DNA from: Paraburkholderia sediminicola
GTDB taxonomy: Bacteria; Pseudomonadota; Gammaproteobacteria; Burkholderiales; Burkholderiaceae
Assembly (NCBI RefSeq): GCF_902859805.1
Contig: NZ_CADIKC010000017.1
Coordinates: 1-64,000, forward strand
Length of the DNA: 64,000 bases
Reading direction: 5' to 3'
Shown: piece by piece, positions 45,024 through 54,156 of the stretch
Layout: each line of letters starts with the position of its first letter
Numbering within the stretch: the stretch's first letter is position 1
Program-made: the position numbers and the translations under genes
The notes under the pieces: generated by a model
Told to the model about the DNA's origin: nothing
Database searches by the model: none
What the model saw: the letters and a program-made list of their open reading frames with translations, nothing else

Positions 45024-45503
45024 TCACGATCCCTTTGCAGCCGCGCGCCGCAATAACCGGGGGTCGGTCAACCACTCATCACGCGTTCCAACCACGACGA
45101 GCGCGAAGTCCGGATGATTGGGATTGAGCAAATAATTGGATTCCGCAGGAACGACCGCACTGGGAACAGCCAGCACGGCGCTGGTTCGCTTCCGCTCCCA
45201 CGCCGATCCAAGTTGCTGCAGTTCGGCCCGCGCTGAAATGTCCCGCCAGTCGCGAGGCAAACTGGCGGGATCGATACGTTCGACGATTTTCTCCGGGATA
45301 CTGGCCGGGATCATCACATAGCGGGCGCGCAGCGGTGAATCCTGGACCAACATCTCGAGCAGCGCGAGCGATTGCGTCTGCGCCGTATACACCATCGCGA
45401 CGCCTTTGGGGTTCCACCGGCCACCGTACAATCGCGCTCCTTCTCCAGAAAAAGCGGTATCCGCATATCGCTCAGTCACCACTCGCCATGCCGTGAACAT
45501 CAC
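45024..45503 (-). CDS. RES domain toxin of a RES-Xre toxin-antitoxin system
   Basis: 159 residues. AWRVVTERYADTAFSGEGARLYGGRWNPKG holds the conserved Arg and early RES segment, and YTAQTQSLALLEMLV the conserved Glu; the later Ser region is around SNYLLNPNHPDF. RES toxins degrade NAD+. It overlaps the antitoxin gene by four bases and is translated with it. Confidence 0.92.
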   Translation of the reverse strand: MMFTAWRVVTERYADTAFSGEGARLYGGRWNPKGVAMVYTAQTQSLALLEMLVQDSPLRARYVMIPASIPEKIVERIDPASLPRDWRDISARAELQQLGSAWERKRTSAVLAVPSAVVPAESNYLLNPNHPDFALVVVGTRDEWLTDPRLLRRAAAKGS

Positions 45504-45940
45504 GCAAACACGCCATGCTCGATGCGTCCCAGCGTATCCATCACGCTATCGGTGCCGATGTCGGTATCGACAAGACTCAGTGGCGTGGCGTCTTCCAGGG
45601 CAGCAACCGGCGTCTTAAGCCAGGCGAGTGCCAGGTCGAGATCGTCAAACACCTCGGCAGCGCGCGCGGCGACACGCGCGAGTCGCAGCAGCTTGGCTGA
45701 CTCCTCACGGCTCAACACGCCTTCCCGCTTGCGACGCGCCAAGGTACGCTCCGGGATATCGAGCGCCTGCGCCAGTTCTGCTTGCGAAAGTCCGATGGAT
45801 TTGAGCATCGCGTCCAGCGCCCGCGACGAAATGCCGTGGCGGACGACCTCCACCCATTCAAGGCCGGATCGGGGAGAACGCGGAAATACCGACTGGCCTC
45901 CCAGCAATGAATCGGCTGATACCTTTTCGATGACGTTCAT
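45500..45940 (-). CDS. Xre/MbcA/ParS-type antitoxin
   Basis: 146 residues from ATG 45940 (AGGAGG upstream). Xre-like helix-turn-helix LSQAELAQALDIPERTLARRKREG, then the DUF2384/MbcA C-terminal domain with AEVFDDLDLALAWLKTPVAALEDATPLSLVDTDIG. Neutralises the RES toxin and represses the operon through the palindromic site just upstream. Confidence 0.92.
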   Translation of the reverse strand: MNVIEKVSADSLLGGQSVFPRSPRSGLEWVEVVRHGISSRALDAMLKSIGLSQAELAQALDIPERTLARRKREGVLSREESAKLLRLARVAARAAEVFDDLDLALAWLKTPVAALEDATPLSLVDTDIGTDSVMDTLGRIEHGVFA

Positions 45941-45954
45941 CGGCTTCACCTCCT

Positions 45955-45987
45955 GCCATTTGGCATCTATTTTATACCAAAATGGCA
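45955..45987. promoter_or_regulatory. Operator of the RES-Xre operon
   Basis: Inverted repeat GCCATTTGG ... CCAAAATGGC flanks a TATAAAATAG-type minus-strand box, 15 bases upstream of the antitoxin ATG. Likely bound by the Xre antitoxin. Confidence 0.65.
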
Positions 45988-46145
45988 CAGACGGTAGTTG
46001 CTGCCAGGGCATCGCCGGTCCGGGCTGGACTGCCGGCTACTTTCAGCGAGAGATCGCGCCAAAACCCCTTGGGGGGTGTGCCATGAACGTGTTTGTAATT
46101 TGAACGCGATGTTGTACCCGAGACGGAGGAAGTGCACCTTTGCCT

Positions 46146-47642
46146 CTACTTGCGTTGCACGCGCGCGGCCTTTCTAAGTTCGCCGGCAACAAAGGAACCA
46201 AACGTATTGGCGATATCCGGAAAGGTCAGGATGTTCGCCTCTGTTACCTGCGCAGGTTTAAGCATCTGACGTTCAATCGCCCGGAGCCCCATAGTGCTCG
46301 ATGCGACAAACTTGCGGACAAGGTCCTCCCGTTTCTTCTTGTCTGCCGTGTCAAAGTATTCGCGCGCGAGGCGAATCTCTTCGTGTCGACGCTGTTCGGC
46401 TGCGGCGTTAGCTGCCGCCAAGTTGGCAGCTACCGCTTTTTGAATGTTGGAATTGGACTCCTGTTGAACCGTCGCCGCGTCAACCAGTTGAGCCTGAATT
46501 AACTCAACCTGCTTATCGGCTTCGGACACTCGGTAGTTGTCCGAAAGGGCTTTCATCATGTACCCCGCAGCCGTTTTAATCTTGTCGCCCTGTCGGATTC
46601 TCCACCGGGTGTATTCGATGGCCTGTTGAATGCGCTCATCGGTCCACACTGCCCGGTTCTGCGCGATTGTCTCAAACTGCTTTTCGGACAGCGCGAATTC
46701 GTTCTGCAGTGTCATGAAAAGCGCTACCGAATTGAGCATATCCGCCTTGGAGGCCACAGCTGCCTCCTTGCGCTTGAGCCTGAAGCGAATCTGGTCTTTC
46801 TTTCGCGAACCCGGCGTCCCTGCCCGGGTTTCATACGAGAGCTCGATGTCAGACAGCTCGTTGATTTGGCTCACGGCTGGCTCTAGGTAATCACGCTTGA
46901 AGTATTTGAATTCAGCGTTGTTTGCCCATGACTTTCCGGGCAGGTTTCTAACGAGGTCCAGCGGCAGCCACTCCGTTACCGCGTTCGGAACAAATGGCAG
47001 GACATGGTCGTAGATTGCGCGCGCATAGATAAGCGTAAATCTCGAGGTGATTAACAGGCTAGTCCAGTAAGAGTTCTGGGGGTCCTTGATGAGGCGTTGC
47101 AGCTCAACCGGCACCCTGAATCGAATCCGACCATTTCTGACACTGACGCGGCCTATCAGCTCAAGCCAGTCGCCATCCTCATTTTCGACCACCAAGTCGT
47201 GGTCATCCGCCTCATCATCGACTGCCCTGCCCTTTTCCTCACCGCTTTCAACGGACTCTTCCACCATCCGTCCAGCCGAATCGACCGACAAGACTGGCGC
47301 GCTTGTCACTTCGAGCATGGAAGATTTGACGCTACGAATGACGCTGGAAAAATGCTTCTTGTTTTTACTGTCATAGCGCATCAGCCATTTGAAAAAGCTG
47401 AGGGTGACATCGTAGGCTTCCTGGATTTCAGGTTCCTGCGCGACGATAAAGTAGGCGGCGTCAACGAAACGCCTAGCGGATAGACCGAGGCCAATAATGC
47501 GGGCAAAGACCCGGTTCTTTTGATAGCCGATATCCTTGTCAGAGACGGCCTCATTGATAGACCCGCGTGTCGGCGCCATTTCGACGAAAAGGTCAAGCGC
47601 ATATTGAAGCGGGGTCACTCGCCGTTCGACGCTGCTGGCCAT
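46146..47642 (-). CDS. Replication initiator protein (Rep_3 / RepB-like)
   Basis: 498 residues. Two winged-helix-like regions: about 1-90 (TPLQYALDLFVEMAPTRGSI ...) and 185-290 (LQRLIKDPQNSYWTSLLITSRFTLIYARAIYDH, EWLPLDLVRNLPGKSW, YFKRDYLEPAVSQINE), the latter typical of initiators of Burkholderiales megaplasmids. The C-terminal third is coiled-coil-like. The gene points away from the iteron array that begins 60 bp upstream of its start, which it should bind. AT-richer codon use than the catabolic genes. Confidence 0.85.
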   Translation of the reverse strand: MASSVERRVTPLQYALDLFVEMAPTRGSINEAVSDKDIGYQKNRVFARIIGLGLSARRFVDAAYFIVAQEPEIQEAYDVTLSFFKWLMRYDSKNKKHFSSVIRSVKSSMLEVTSAPVLSVDSAGRMVEESVESGEEKGRAVDDEADDHDLVVENEDGDWLELIGRVSVRNGRIRFRVPVELQRLIKDPQNSYWTSLLITSRFTLIYARAIYDHVLPFVPNAVTEWLPLDLVRNLPGKSWANNAEFKYFKRDYLEPAVSQINELSDIELSYETRAGTPGSRKKDQIRFRLKRKEAAVASKADMLNSVALFMTLQNEFALSEKQFETIAQNRAVWTDERIQQAIEYTRWRIRQGDKIKTAAGYMMKALSDNYRVSEADKQVELIQAQLVDAATVQQESNSNIQKAVAANLAAANAAAEQRRHEEIRLAREYFDTADKKKREDLVRKFVASSTMGLRAIERQMLKPAQVTEANILTFPDIANTFGSFVAGELRKAARVQRK

Positions 47643-47702
47643 GCCTGTTCCCTGAAAATGCAGCTATTCCTAAGCCAAAATTTCAGCAGACTCTAAGCAT
47701 AT

Positions 47703-48000
47703 AAAGGTGAGATGTCAATGGATGCGTCTCACCTTTCGCGCCGTCGACGACCGCGGGTACAACATCTCTCACCTTCGGTACAACAAGTCTCACCGTCAAT
47801 TCAGACACGTGCGCCCAAAACTCTGCGCGGCCGGGATTCCGCCCGCTTATCCACAGAGCTGCCGCCAAATCTCTCACCTCAGGACCGGCTATGGCACCTT
47901 CTCTCACCTTCGGGTCCACGGAGTCTCACTTTTTACCCTTCCGATTTCTCACCTGCGAGGTACATTATCTCTCACCTTTGACACATCAACTCTCACCCCA
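47703..48000. repeat. Iteron cluster I at the replication origin
   Basis: About ten copies of a CTCTCACCTT-type iteron; the fullest match GTACAAAATCTCTCACCTTT. Good copies: 47757-47776, 47778-47797 (21-bp spacing) and 47960-47980; shorter ones at 47727, 47867, 47900, 47922, 47945 and 47985, and one inverted at 47703-47715. Lies directly upstream of the rep gene. Likely Rep binding sites. Confidence 0.92.
47847..47855 (+). promoter_or_regulatory. DnaA box
   Basis: TTATCCACA, a perfect consensus DnaA box within the iteron cluster. Confidence 0.85.
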
Positions 48001-48004
48001 CAGG

Positions 48005-48090
48005 TGTTAACCTGTTGATTTTAAAGGATCCCGATCTTCCCTGTTAGTTTGTTGGTTTGTTTTTTTATAAAACAACCTACAAACGGGTGA
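48005..48090. other. AT-rich segment of the origin (probable unwinding element)
   Basis: Starts right after iteron cluster I: GTTGATTTTAAAGG, then GTTTGTTTTTTTATAAAAC. Position and composition fit a DNA unwinding element. Bases 48091-48276 hold nothing recognisable. Confidence 0.65.
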
Positions 48091-48276
48091 CCAGTTCATT
48101 GCCCTATTGAAAGGGCATGACGCGGATGGTCGCGGACAGGCGCTTCGGCAAGATACGACCGGTGATTGCTAATTGGCCGCATCGAATTCGCGGCACAAAA
48201 GCAGCCGTCGTCAAGCGCTAGTGAGGCCGGAACAGTCAGCACATCGGCTGCTCGGACCTAGCTGCAGTTGCTCTTC

Positions 48277-48696
48277 GAAAGGTGAGAGATTTTGTACGCG
48301 GGGTCTGGCTTTGAGATTGCACAAGGAACGCACGGTACGAAATCTCCCACCTATTCGCTCGGCCGCCGATGGCCAATGGAAATGCGCTTCCGTGGCGAGC
48401 CTCCGTGCATCCGTAGGATGAGAAACTTCGTGCCCAATATGGTGGTGCATGGGCAACTAGGCAAACCAGGTACACAATCTCTCACCTTTAGCTCTGGTTC
48501 GTGGTTAGTGAAAGGCGAATGTGAGATGGACACGGTGTGGAGACGCCATTCTCGTGCCGGAGGCCAGCTTTTCTGCCTCGACATGTCTGATTTTTCCTAA
48601 CTGCGGCAGCAGCCCGATTACTTCGTTTCTTAATACCTTGACCGGAATACGCTCACCTCGGCTCGTGTAGCTCGTCAAAGGTGAGAGATTTTGTAC
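48277..48696. repeat. Iteron cluster II between the origin and parA
   Basis: Four well-preserved iterons, widely spaced and in both directions: inverted at 48277-48297, direct at 48335-48354 and 48470-48490, inverted at 48677-48696. Each shows the GTAC...TCTCACCT pattern. The last lies about 170 bp before the parA ATG, so these may serve in copy control (handcuffing) or parA regulation. Confidence 0.88.
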
Positions 48697-48864
48697 CTGC
48701 AATGGCGGAGACTCATCTTCTGTCCGCGCTGGGACTGGGTGAGTGAATATATAGAAAACAGTGGCTTACGGGCGACTCTTCAGAATTCAGACAATGAAAC
48801 AAGCATGTTTCTGCGTTTTTCCTGTATTCTCCGTTTAGCTTCAATTTTCAGGGAAAACTCAGAA

Positions 48865-50082
48865 ATGGCCAATGTCAGTCAACCGATGCCGATAGACCGA
48901 ACCGTAACGCTTGAGGAAATCTCCGATTTCGCGGACGTCGTCACCGATTATGCAACTGAATTGCGAGACCAGATTATAGCGCCGCGCCCGCGCAAGGAAG
49001 CGCCGGTGTTCACTACGGGAGAAGTCGCCGAGCTATGTGGGTTGACGCGTCAGCAAGTGCAATACCTTGCAACGAAGGGGGACGGTGTGTTGCCGGAGGG
49101 GCAGTCGACAGGCACTGGCCGAAGCCGTAGTCGTCTATTTACATTGGTTGAAGCTCGAAACTGGGTACAGAAGGTATCGGACATTTACCAGACGCCGCTG
49201 GTAGTCGGTCCGAGTGACTTTGAGGGCAAAGTGATCGTTACCTCACAGCTCAAGGGCGGTTCGGCCAAAACGACGTCAGCTATGTGTCTCGCCCAAGGGC
49301 TGAGCTTGCGCGGGAGAAAGGTTGTCGTAGTTGATCTCGACCCCCAAGCTTCCCTTTCGGAGCTGTGTGGCTTGTATGCCGAGAAGGAAGTCTTTGCTGA
49401 CGACACGGTACTCCCTTATATCTATGACCAGAAGGTAGAGGGCGGCCTACTGGCGAAGGTGCAGAAGACTTATTGGGACGGGCTAGACATCATCCCTGCT
49501 CATACTGAGCTAGTCGGTGCGGAGTATCACCTCCCAGCAATGCAGATGAAGATTCCTGGCTTCAAATTCTGGCAGGTGCTGCGCGACGGGCTCGCGCCTT
49601 TGCGCAAGCACTACGATTACATCATTCTGGACACGTCGCCGTCTCTTTCGTACCTGAATCTGAACGCCCTGTTAGCCGCGGACGCGATGGTGATGCCCAT
49701 GGTCCCGGAGAATCTCGACTTTTTCAGCTCACTTTCGTTTTGGCGGCTTTTCTCCGACGTCGCAAAGTCCTTTATCAAATACGAATCCAACAAAAAATAT
49801 GACTTCGTGTCCGTCCTGCTGACGCGTGTGAATTACAGCACCACTTCCGCGGCTCCTGTCGTCCGCACTTGGGCACAGGGCGCTTACCGGCACTGGCTCT
49901 CCCAGTTCGAGGTTCCAGCTAGCTCCGTGATGAGTTCGGGCGCGCTTGCGTTCACTACCGTATTTGACATCAGCAGCTCGCACAGCCAGGCCAAGTCCTT
50001 GGCGCGGGTAAGACAGCCGCTCGTCGACTACTGCCGATGGGTCGATGACATGTTCGTCCAACAATGGAGGCCGGCACAATGA
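48865..50082 (+). CDS. parA: ParA partition ATPase
   Basis: 405 residues from ATG 48865. N-terminal MerR-like helix-turn-helix (FTTGEVAELCGLTRQQVQYL, residues 49-68), then the deviant Walker A LKGGSAKTT (129-137), Walker A' VVDLDPQ (155-161) and DTSPS. Type Ia plasmid ParA, able to bind DNA and repress its own operon. Its stop overlaps the parB ATG (ATGA). Confidence 0.95.
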   Translation: MANVSQPMPIDRTVTLEEISDFADVVTDYATELRDQIIAPRPRKEAPVFTTGEVAELCGLTRQQVQYLATKGDGVLPEGQSTGTGRSRSRLFTLVEARNWVQKVSDIYQTPLVVGPSDFEGKVIVTSQLKGGSAKTTSAMCLAQGLSLRGRKVVVVDLDPQASLSELCGLYAEKEVFADDTVLPYIYDQKVEGGLLAKVQKTYWDGLDIIPAHTELVGAEYHLPAMQMKIPGFKFWQVLRDGLAPLRKHYDYIILDTSPSLSYLNLNALLAADAMVMPMVPENLDFFSSLSFWRLFSDVAKSFIKYESNKKYDFVSVLLTRVNYSTTSAAPVVRTWAQGAYRHWLSQFEVPASSVMSSGALAFTTVFDISSSHSQAKSLARVRQPLVDYCRWVDDMFVQQWRPAQ

Positions 50083-51053
50083 GCAACGGCAATATTCGTG
50101 ACCAGATGCTGGCTAAGACCGCCGGTCTTCGTTCGACGGCGGAAAGAACCCCCGACGTTGGCCGGCGCGCGAGTCGCACAGAGACCGCGCCGGGTATGGC
50201 CGGGGCATTGGCGGCCGCGCAATTGAGAGTGCAGGAACTCGAGTCGACGGGCACGTCGTCGCAATTGCCTGTTTCCGCCATCGTCCCAAATCCCTGGCAG
50301 CCGCGGCGAGTTTTCAATGAAACCAAACTGTCTGAGCTCGCGGAATCGATTCGCGAAGTGGGGCTCATGCAGCCCATCGTTGTTCGGCGCGTCGAGTCGG
50401 CGTACCAGATTGTCGCCGGGGAACGCCGCTGGCGGTCACATAAGATGCTTGGGCTTGAGAATATCAAGACAGTAGTGATCGAATGCTCCGACCAAGACAT
50501 GATTGTCTTGGCGCTTGTCGAGAATTTGGGACGGGACGACCTGTCTGACTATGAGGTTGCCATCTCCATCCGGCGGTCTGAGACTGAGTTTCCGAGTCGC
50601 AAGCGTTTGGCGGAATCACTGGGCCTGTCGCGCACAGGCCTGTACCAGTTTCTCGCGTTTCAAAATTTGCCTGACTTCATCAAGAATGACCTCGATTTGC
50701 AGCCTGGTCTTCTCGGTTGCAACGCAGCTGAGGAGGTAGTTTCTGCTCTGAAGAAGCACGGGGCGGACGCTGAATTGGCAGCGCGAGAATTGTGGCCCGA
50801 CGTGGTGAAAGGCGAGTTAGCCCAAGGCAAATTCGCTCCGGCAATCGCCGCCATGGTCACACGTCGCGCGACCGGGACAGCGGCTCGGGAGCGTCTCATT
50901 GAGAAGTTTTTCGCTGGCAAGGACCAAGCTGGAAGCATAACCAAGGACGTCAACAATTTCACGGTCAAAATCAAAACCGCGTCGTTGACCGAGGCGCAAG
51001 AGACTCGAATCCGGCAACTCATAAGTGATCTGTACAAGGGTGAGCCTCGCTGA
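50079..51053 (+). CDS. parB: ParB partition protein
   Basis: 324 residues. ParB/Spo0J domain: PNPWQPRRVFNETKLSELAESI, GLMQPIVVRR, VAGERRWRSHK, LVENLGRDDLSDYEVA, then a helix-turn-helix (FPSRKRLAESLGLSRTGLYQFL) and a C-terminal dimerisation region. Binds the parS palindromes just downstream. A terminator follows at 51080. Confidence 0.95.
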   Translation: MSNGNIRDQMLAKTAGLRSTAERTPDVGRRASRTETAPGMAGALAAAQLRVQELESTGTSSQLPVSAIVPNPWQPRRVFNETKLSELAESIREVGLMQPIVVRRVESAYQIVAGERRWRSHKMLGLENIKTVVIECSDQDMIVLALVENLGRDDLSDYEVAISIRRSETEFPSRKRLAESLGLSRTGLYQFLAFQNLPDFIKNDLDLQPGLLGCNAAEEVVSALKKHGADAELAARELWPDVVKGELAQGKFAPAIAAMVTRRATGTAARERLIEKFFAGKDQAGSITKDVNNFTVKIKTASLTEAQETRIRQLISDLYKGEPR

Positions 51054-51079
51054 CCGTCCGGCGCAGCCGCCATCGAAGA

Positions 51080-51102
51080 GCCCGCCTCGAGCGGGCTTTT
51101 TT
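51080..51102 (+). terminator. Terminator after parB
   Basis: Stem GCCCGC / GCGGGC, loop CTCGA, then a run of T on the plus strand; 27 bp after the parB stop. Confidence 0.9.
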
Positions 51103-51124
51103 GTGCCTGTAGAACGTCGGGTTG

Positions 51125-51143
51125 GTGTCAGTAATACTGACAC
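51125..51143. repeat. parS centromere site 1
   Basis: Perfect 19-bp palindrome GTGTCAGTAATACTGACAC, 72 bp after parB. A near-identical copy lies 105 bp further on, as expected for ParB binding sites. Confidence 0.85.
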
Positions 51144-51229
51144 AGCCCCCAAACCGAACAACACGCGGTTTCACTTCTGCGGGGCTCACCCGAGTGTCGA
51201 GCTGCACGCACCTCCGGTGAACAGCTGCC

Positions 51230-51248
51230 GTGTCAGTATTACTGACAC
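51230..51248. repeat. parS centromere site 2
   Basis: Perfect 19-bp palindrome GTGTCAGTATTACTGACAC; differs from site 1 only at the central base (A/T), which is where a palindrome permits variation. Confidence 0.85.
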
Positions 51249-51408
51249 ACTCAAACTGCTGTCGGTGAGCAAACAAAACAGCCAGGCTAAATCCCTGCTG
51301 TTTAGAATCGCGGGGGTGTGTTGATGTCTGGCCGTCCGTCGCGGCACTGCCCCCCATCGCGAAGCGGTCCGCGCGATCGGCCGCCGACGGGCCGCTTTTT
51401 TCGCTTCA

Positions 51409-51434
51409 ATGCCGCTAACTCCTGTTAGCGGCAT
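51409..51434. other. 26-bp perfect hairpin beside the integrase gene
   Basis: ATGCCGCTAAC-TCCT-GTTAGCGGCAT: 11-bp arms, 4-base centre, no T-run on either side. It lies 50 bp past the integrase stop. It may be a recombination core site for that enzyme, or a terminator that depends on other factors. Confidence 0.45.
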
Positions 51435-51484
51435 GGCCATGGGGACGGCAGATAGTACGGCCTGCTCAGCCGTTTTCGGCCGGA

Positions 51485-53413
51485 TCAGGTTGGCGATGCG
51501 GCGGCAGCGTCATTCAGCGCCGCCTCAAAAAACCGCTCGACCGCGCGGTACTGCCGGACCGCGTCGCCCTTGGTGTAAAGGGTCGTCGTGCCGAGACTGG
51601 CGTGGCCCAGGCCCGTCTGCACGTCCCGCAGGTCGCCGCCCGCGTCGAGCGCGTGATTCGCATGCGTGTGGCGCAGCCAGTGTGTGCTGGCCCGTTTCAG
51701 GTCCGCCGCGGCGCCAGGGTAGGTGGGCGCGAGCGCGTCCGCGGCCCGTTTGAAGATGGCTTTGTACAGCCGGGCGAGCGCATCGGGCGACAGGGGCTTG
51801 CCGGTTTTGAGATGGGCGATCAGCGGCGTGCCGCCGGGCGCGGTCTCGAGCGTGCAGGGCGTCGGCCGCAGCTGCAGCGATGCCGCGAGCGCCTCCATCA
51901 GCCGGTGCGGCATCGGCACCTGCCGCTCCCGCTTGCCCTTGCCCATGACCCGCAGGGTCCAGGCGTCCTCGAGGGCCGCATCCAGTGCCTTGCGCGACAG
52001 TGCGCCGGTGGTGGCGGTGGCCAGCTCGGTGCGGCGCAAGCCCGTCGCATACGCCAGCAGCAGCGCGAAACAGTCCCGCTGGTCGGCGGCCGAGGCGCCG
52101 GGCAGGTTCAGCGGCCGGCTGACGGTCTGCAGCACAAACCGCCATTGGGCGTGCGTGAGCGTGCGCCCGGTCACGTCGACCAGCGGCTTCGCACTGTCCA
52201 CTTTCTGCAGCCCGTGAAACGGGTTCACCCGCAGGTAGTGCTCCTCCACCAGCCAGCTGCACATGGCCGACAGGATCTTTCGGGCGGTTTCCCGGCTCGC
52301 GGGCGGTAGCTTCTTGGCGAACGGCCGCCAGGCCGGGTCGAACCGCTCGGCCTTGCCGTTGCCAATCCACCGCCCGGCCGGCTGCGGGTCGGCCAGAAAG
52401 CCGTTGATGTACTCGCGGCAGTCCAGCGTATTGAGCGACGACAGTGGCTTGCGCCGCACGATGATCGCCCACAGCAGCAGCCGCTCGGCTTCGCGCCGGT
52501 AGGCGCGGGCGGTGTGCGCGCTGCGCTCGCCGCGGATCGCGATCCACGCGTTGACGGCGTCCAGGTCGGTGGCGAGTTCCGCCTGGTGGGCGGGCACGGG
52601 CGCCCGGTTCAGGCCCTGCGATCCATCCAGTTCGGGCGGTACGCGCAGCGACTCCAGTGGCGCCACGTCGGCGCTGACGGCCGGCCGGGTGAGCACCGGA
52701 TGGCCCACGGCGAGCTGCCGGCGCGGCGTGGTCGCCAGCGGCGAGAGGATGCAGTGCAGCGAGCGCGCGTGCAGATCCAGCCAGTCGATGATGCGCTGCG
52801 CGCCCTTCGGACCGAGCCTAGGCACGGCGGTGTACCAGCGCTGCCGGCGGCGCTGGATCAGCGCGAGCAGGTCGGTGAGGGTGGTCAGTCCCGCTGCGGC
52901 GAGGCGCGCCGCGACCGCCGGCTCGAACCAGCCGTCGAGCGGGTGCTCGGGCGCAGGATCCTGAACCAGCGCGCGTTCCATTCGCTCGAGCGCCGCGGCC
53001 TGGCGGGCGCGCAGTCGCGCATTGCGGGCGATTTTCCGGTCAAGGGCGGGCGAGGGCGGGGGCGGAAAATCGCCCCGGTACAGCGCGATGAGCTCCGCTT
53101 CGCCGTAGACGGCGTCCGGATCCACCTGCGCGCGGTACGCCTCGAGCGTCGGCACGTCGTCGCGGCCGTGCAGCTCGGCGAGCGGAATGCTGCCGGGTTT
53201 AAGCCGCAGCAGGTGAGCGGCCTCGACGTCGCGCGCGCGACGGGCCGCGACTGCCAGCGCATCGCGCAGTGTCGCGACCAGCCGGCGCGTGACACGAACG
53301 TCCGAACCCGGTTCGCCGTAAGCGGCATGGAGCCCTTCAATCGGGGCACCTTCCAGCCAGCCTCTGTACAGTGCGAAATGCTGCCGGGTTAGCCGTCGGA
53401 TGGATGCGTTCAA
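51485..53413 (-). CDS. Large tyrosine recombinase / integrase
   Basis: 642 residues. Catalytic domain at the C-terminus: R460 (ATGLRRTEL), HWLRHTH (H578, R581), H604 (LGHASLGTT) and the nucleophile Y613 (TTLYT). A SAM-like core-binding domain spans about 280-395. The first 260 residues are an extra Arg-rich domain found on large recombinases of Burkholderiales megaplasmids next to parAB. Probably resolves replicon multimers rather than integrating a phage (inference). Confidence 0.9.
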   Translation of the reverse strand: MNASIRRLTRQHFALYRGWLEGAPIEGLHAAYGEPGSDVRVTRRLVATLRDALAVAARRARDVEAAHLLRLKPGSIPLAELHGRDDVPTLEAYRAQVDPDAVYGEAELIALYRGDFPPPPSPALDRKIARNARLRARQAAALERMERALVQDPAPEHPLDGWFEPAVAARLAAAGLTTLTDLLALIQRRRQRWYTAVPRLGPKGAQRIIDWLDLHARSLHCILSPLATTPRRQLAVGHPVLTRPAVSADVAPLESLRVPPELDGSQGLNRAPVPAHQAELATDLDAVNAWIAIRGERSAHTARAYRREAERLLLWAIIVRRKPLSSLNTLDCREYINGFLADPQPAGRWIGNGKAERFDPAWRPFAKKLPPASRETARKILSAMCSWLVEEHYLRVNPFHGLQKVDSAKPLVDVTGRTLTHAQWRFVLQTVSRPLNLPGASAADQRDCFALLLAYATGLRRTELATATTGALSRKALDAALEDAWTLRVMGKGKRERQVPMPHRLMEALAASLQLRPTPCTLETAPGGTPLIAHLKTGKPLSPDALARLYKAIFKRAADALAPTYPGAAADLKRASTHWLRHTHANHALDAGGDLRDVQTGLGHASLGTTTLYTKGDAVRQYRAVERFFEAALNDAAAASPT

Positions 53414-53415
53414 GG

Positions 53416-54156
53416 CTAGTCTGCCTTTCTGGTAGCTGCCGGGGGACGAATCTCGCCTTTCTCAAGCAGATACGCTGAGCGGTCGTCGAGGTCGTCAGGA
53501 CGCAGTTTCATCCAGGCATTGGATATCCAGCGTGGCCAAGGCGAGAACACGAGCCGTTCGAGAAAGTGCCGAGCGAGTGCAGCATGCTCCGCGCAGAGTG
53601 CCCAGTCCGTATAAAGGCGCTGGTGACGCAATTCGAGACCTTTCGGTTCGCTCGGCACGGTTTTCAGTGAAGCCATCGCATCCTCAAACTGCCGGTGGAC
53701 CATCTGGCACTGAAACAGGTGGCTGTACAGGCGGGCATCGAGATCGGAAAGCTGCCCGATCGCGGGCGTGTGCAGGGCGAACACGCTGGGCCTCCGTTCA
53801 GCCAGAAGCCTGAGGGTATCCACAACACGTGCGGCCGCAAAGAACGCGCGCGCCTGCTCCGGCGTGTTTGCGTCTGGTGGAGGACCGAGCCGGTGTAGAA
53901 GACTTTGGCCTGCCGCATCGAGTTGCTGGAGGTCCGGCAGCACCATGCCGGCGGCAATGCGCTGTTCGCGGCGGCGCTGCGATCGCGCGACGATCAGGGC
54001 GCCGGCCACGCCGAGCACGCCACCGATGGCCGCGCCGAGCAGCGTCTGCCAGTGATCGAGCAGATCGATCCAGCCTTCGGGCGCCGCGGCCGGTAGCGCC
54101 ACGGGCAAGCACATGCGCGCGGCGTTCGCCGTCAGTTCGTAGAGCATCGCGCTCAT
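53416..54156 (-). CDS. Hypothetical membrane-anchored protein
   Basis: 246 residues from ATG 54156 (AAGGAAG upstream). One membrane segment (LLGAAIGGVLGVAGALIVA, about residues 39-57) followed by basic residues and a largely helical soluble region (LLHRLGPPPDANTPEQARAF and on). No family recognised. It begins 740 bp upstream of and ends 3 bp from the integrase start, so the two may be co-transcribed. The longer frame from 54723 is not protein-like. Confidence 0.65.
   Translation of the reverse strand: MSAMLYELTANAARMCLPVALPAAAPEGWIDLLDHWQTLLGAAIGGVLGVAGALIVARSQRRREQRIAAGMVLPDLQQLDAAGQSLLHRLGPPPDANTPEQARAFFAAARVVDTLRLLAERRPSVFALHTPAIGQLSDLDARLYSHLFQCQMVHRQFEDAMASLKTVPSEPKGLELRHQRLYTDWALCAEHAALARHFLERLVFSPWPRWISNAWMKLRPDDLDDRSAYLLEKGEIRPPAATRKAD

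Noticed and set aside
47703..48696. Repeats as a CRISPR array
   Set aside because: Repeats are about 20 bp, irregularly spaced and in both orientations beside rep and a DnaA box; they are iterons.
52514..53392. Long plus-strand frame opposite the integrase
   Set aside because: A shadow of the high-GC integrase gene; Arg-rich with no motif.
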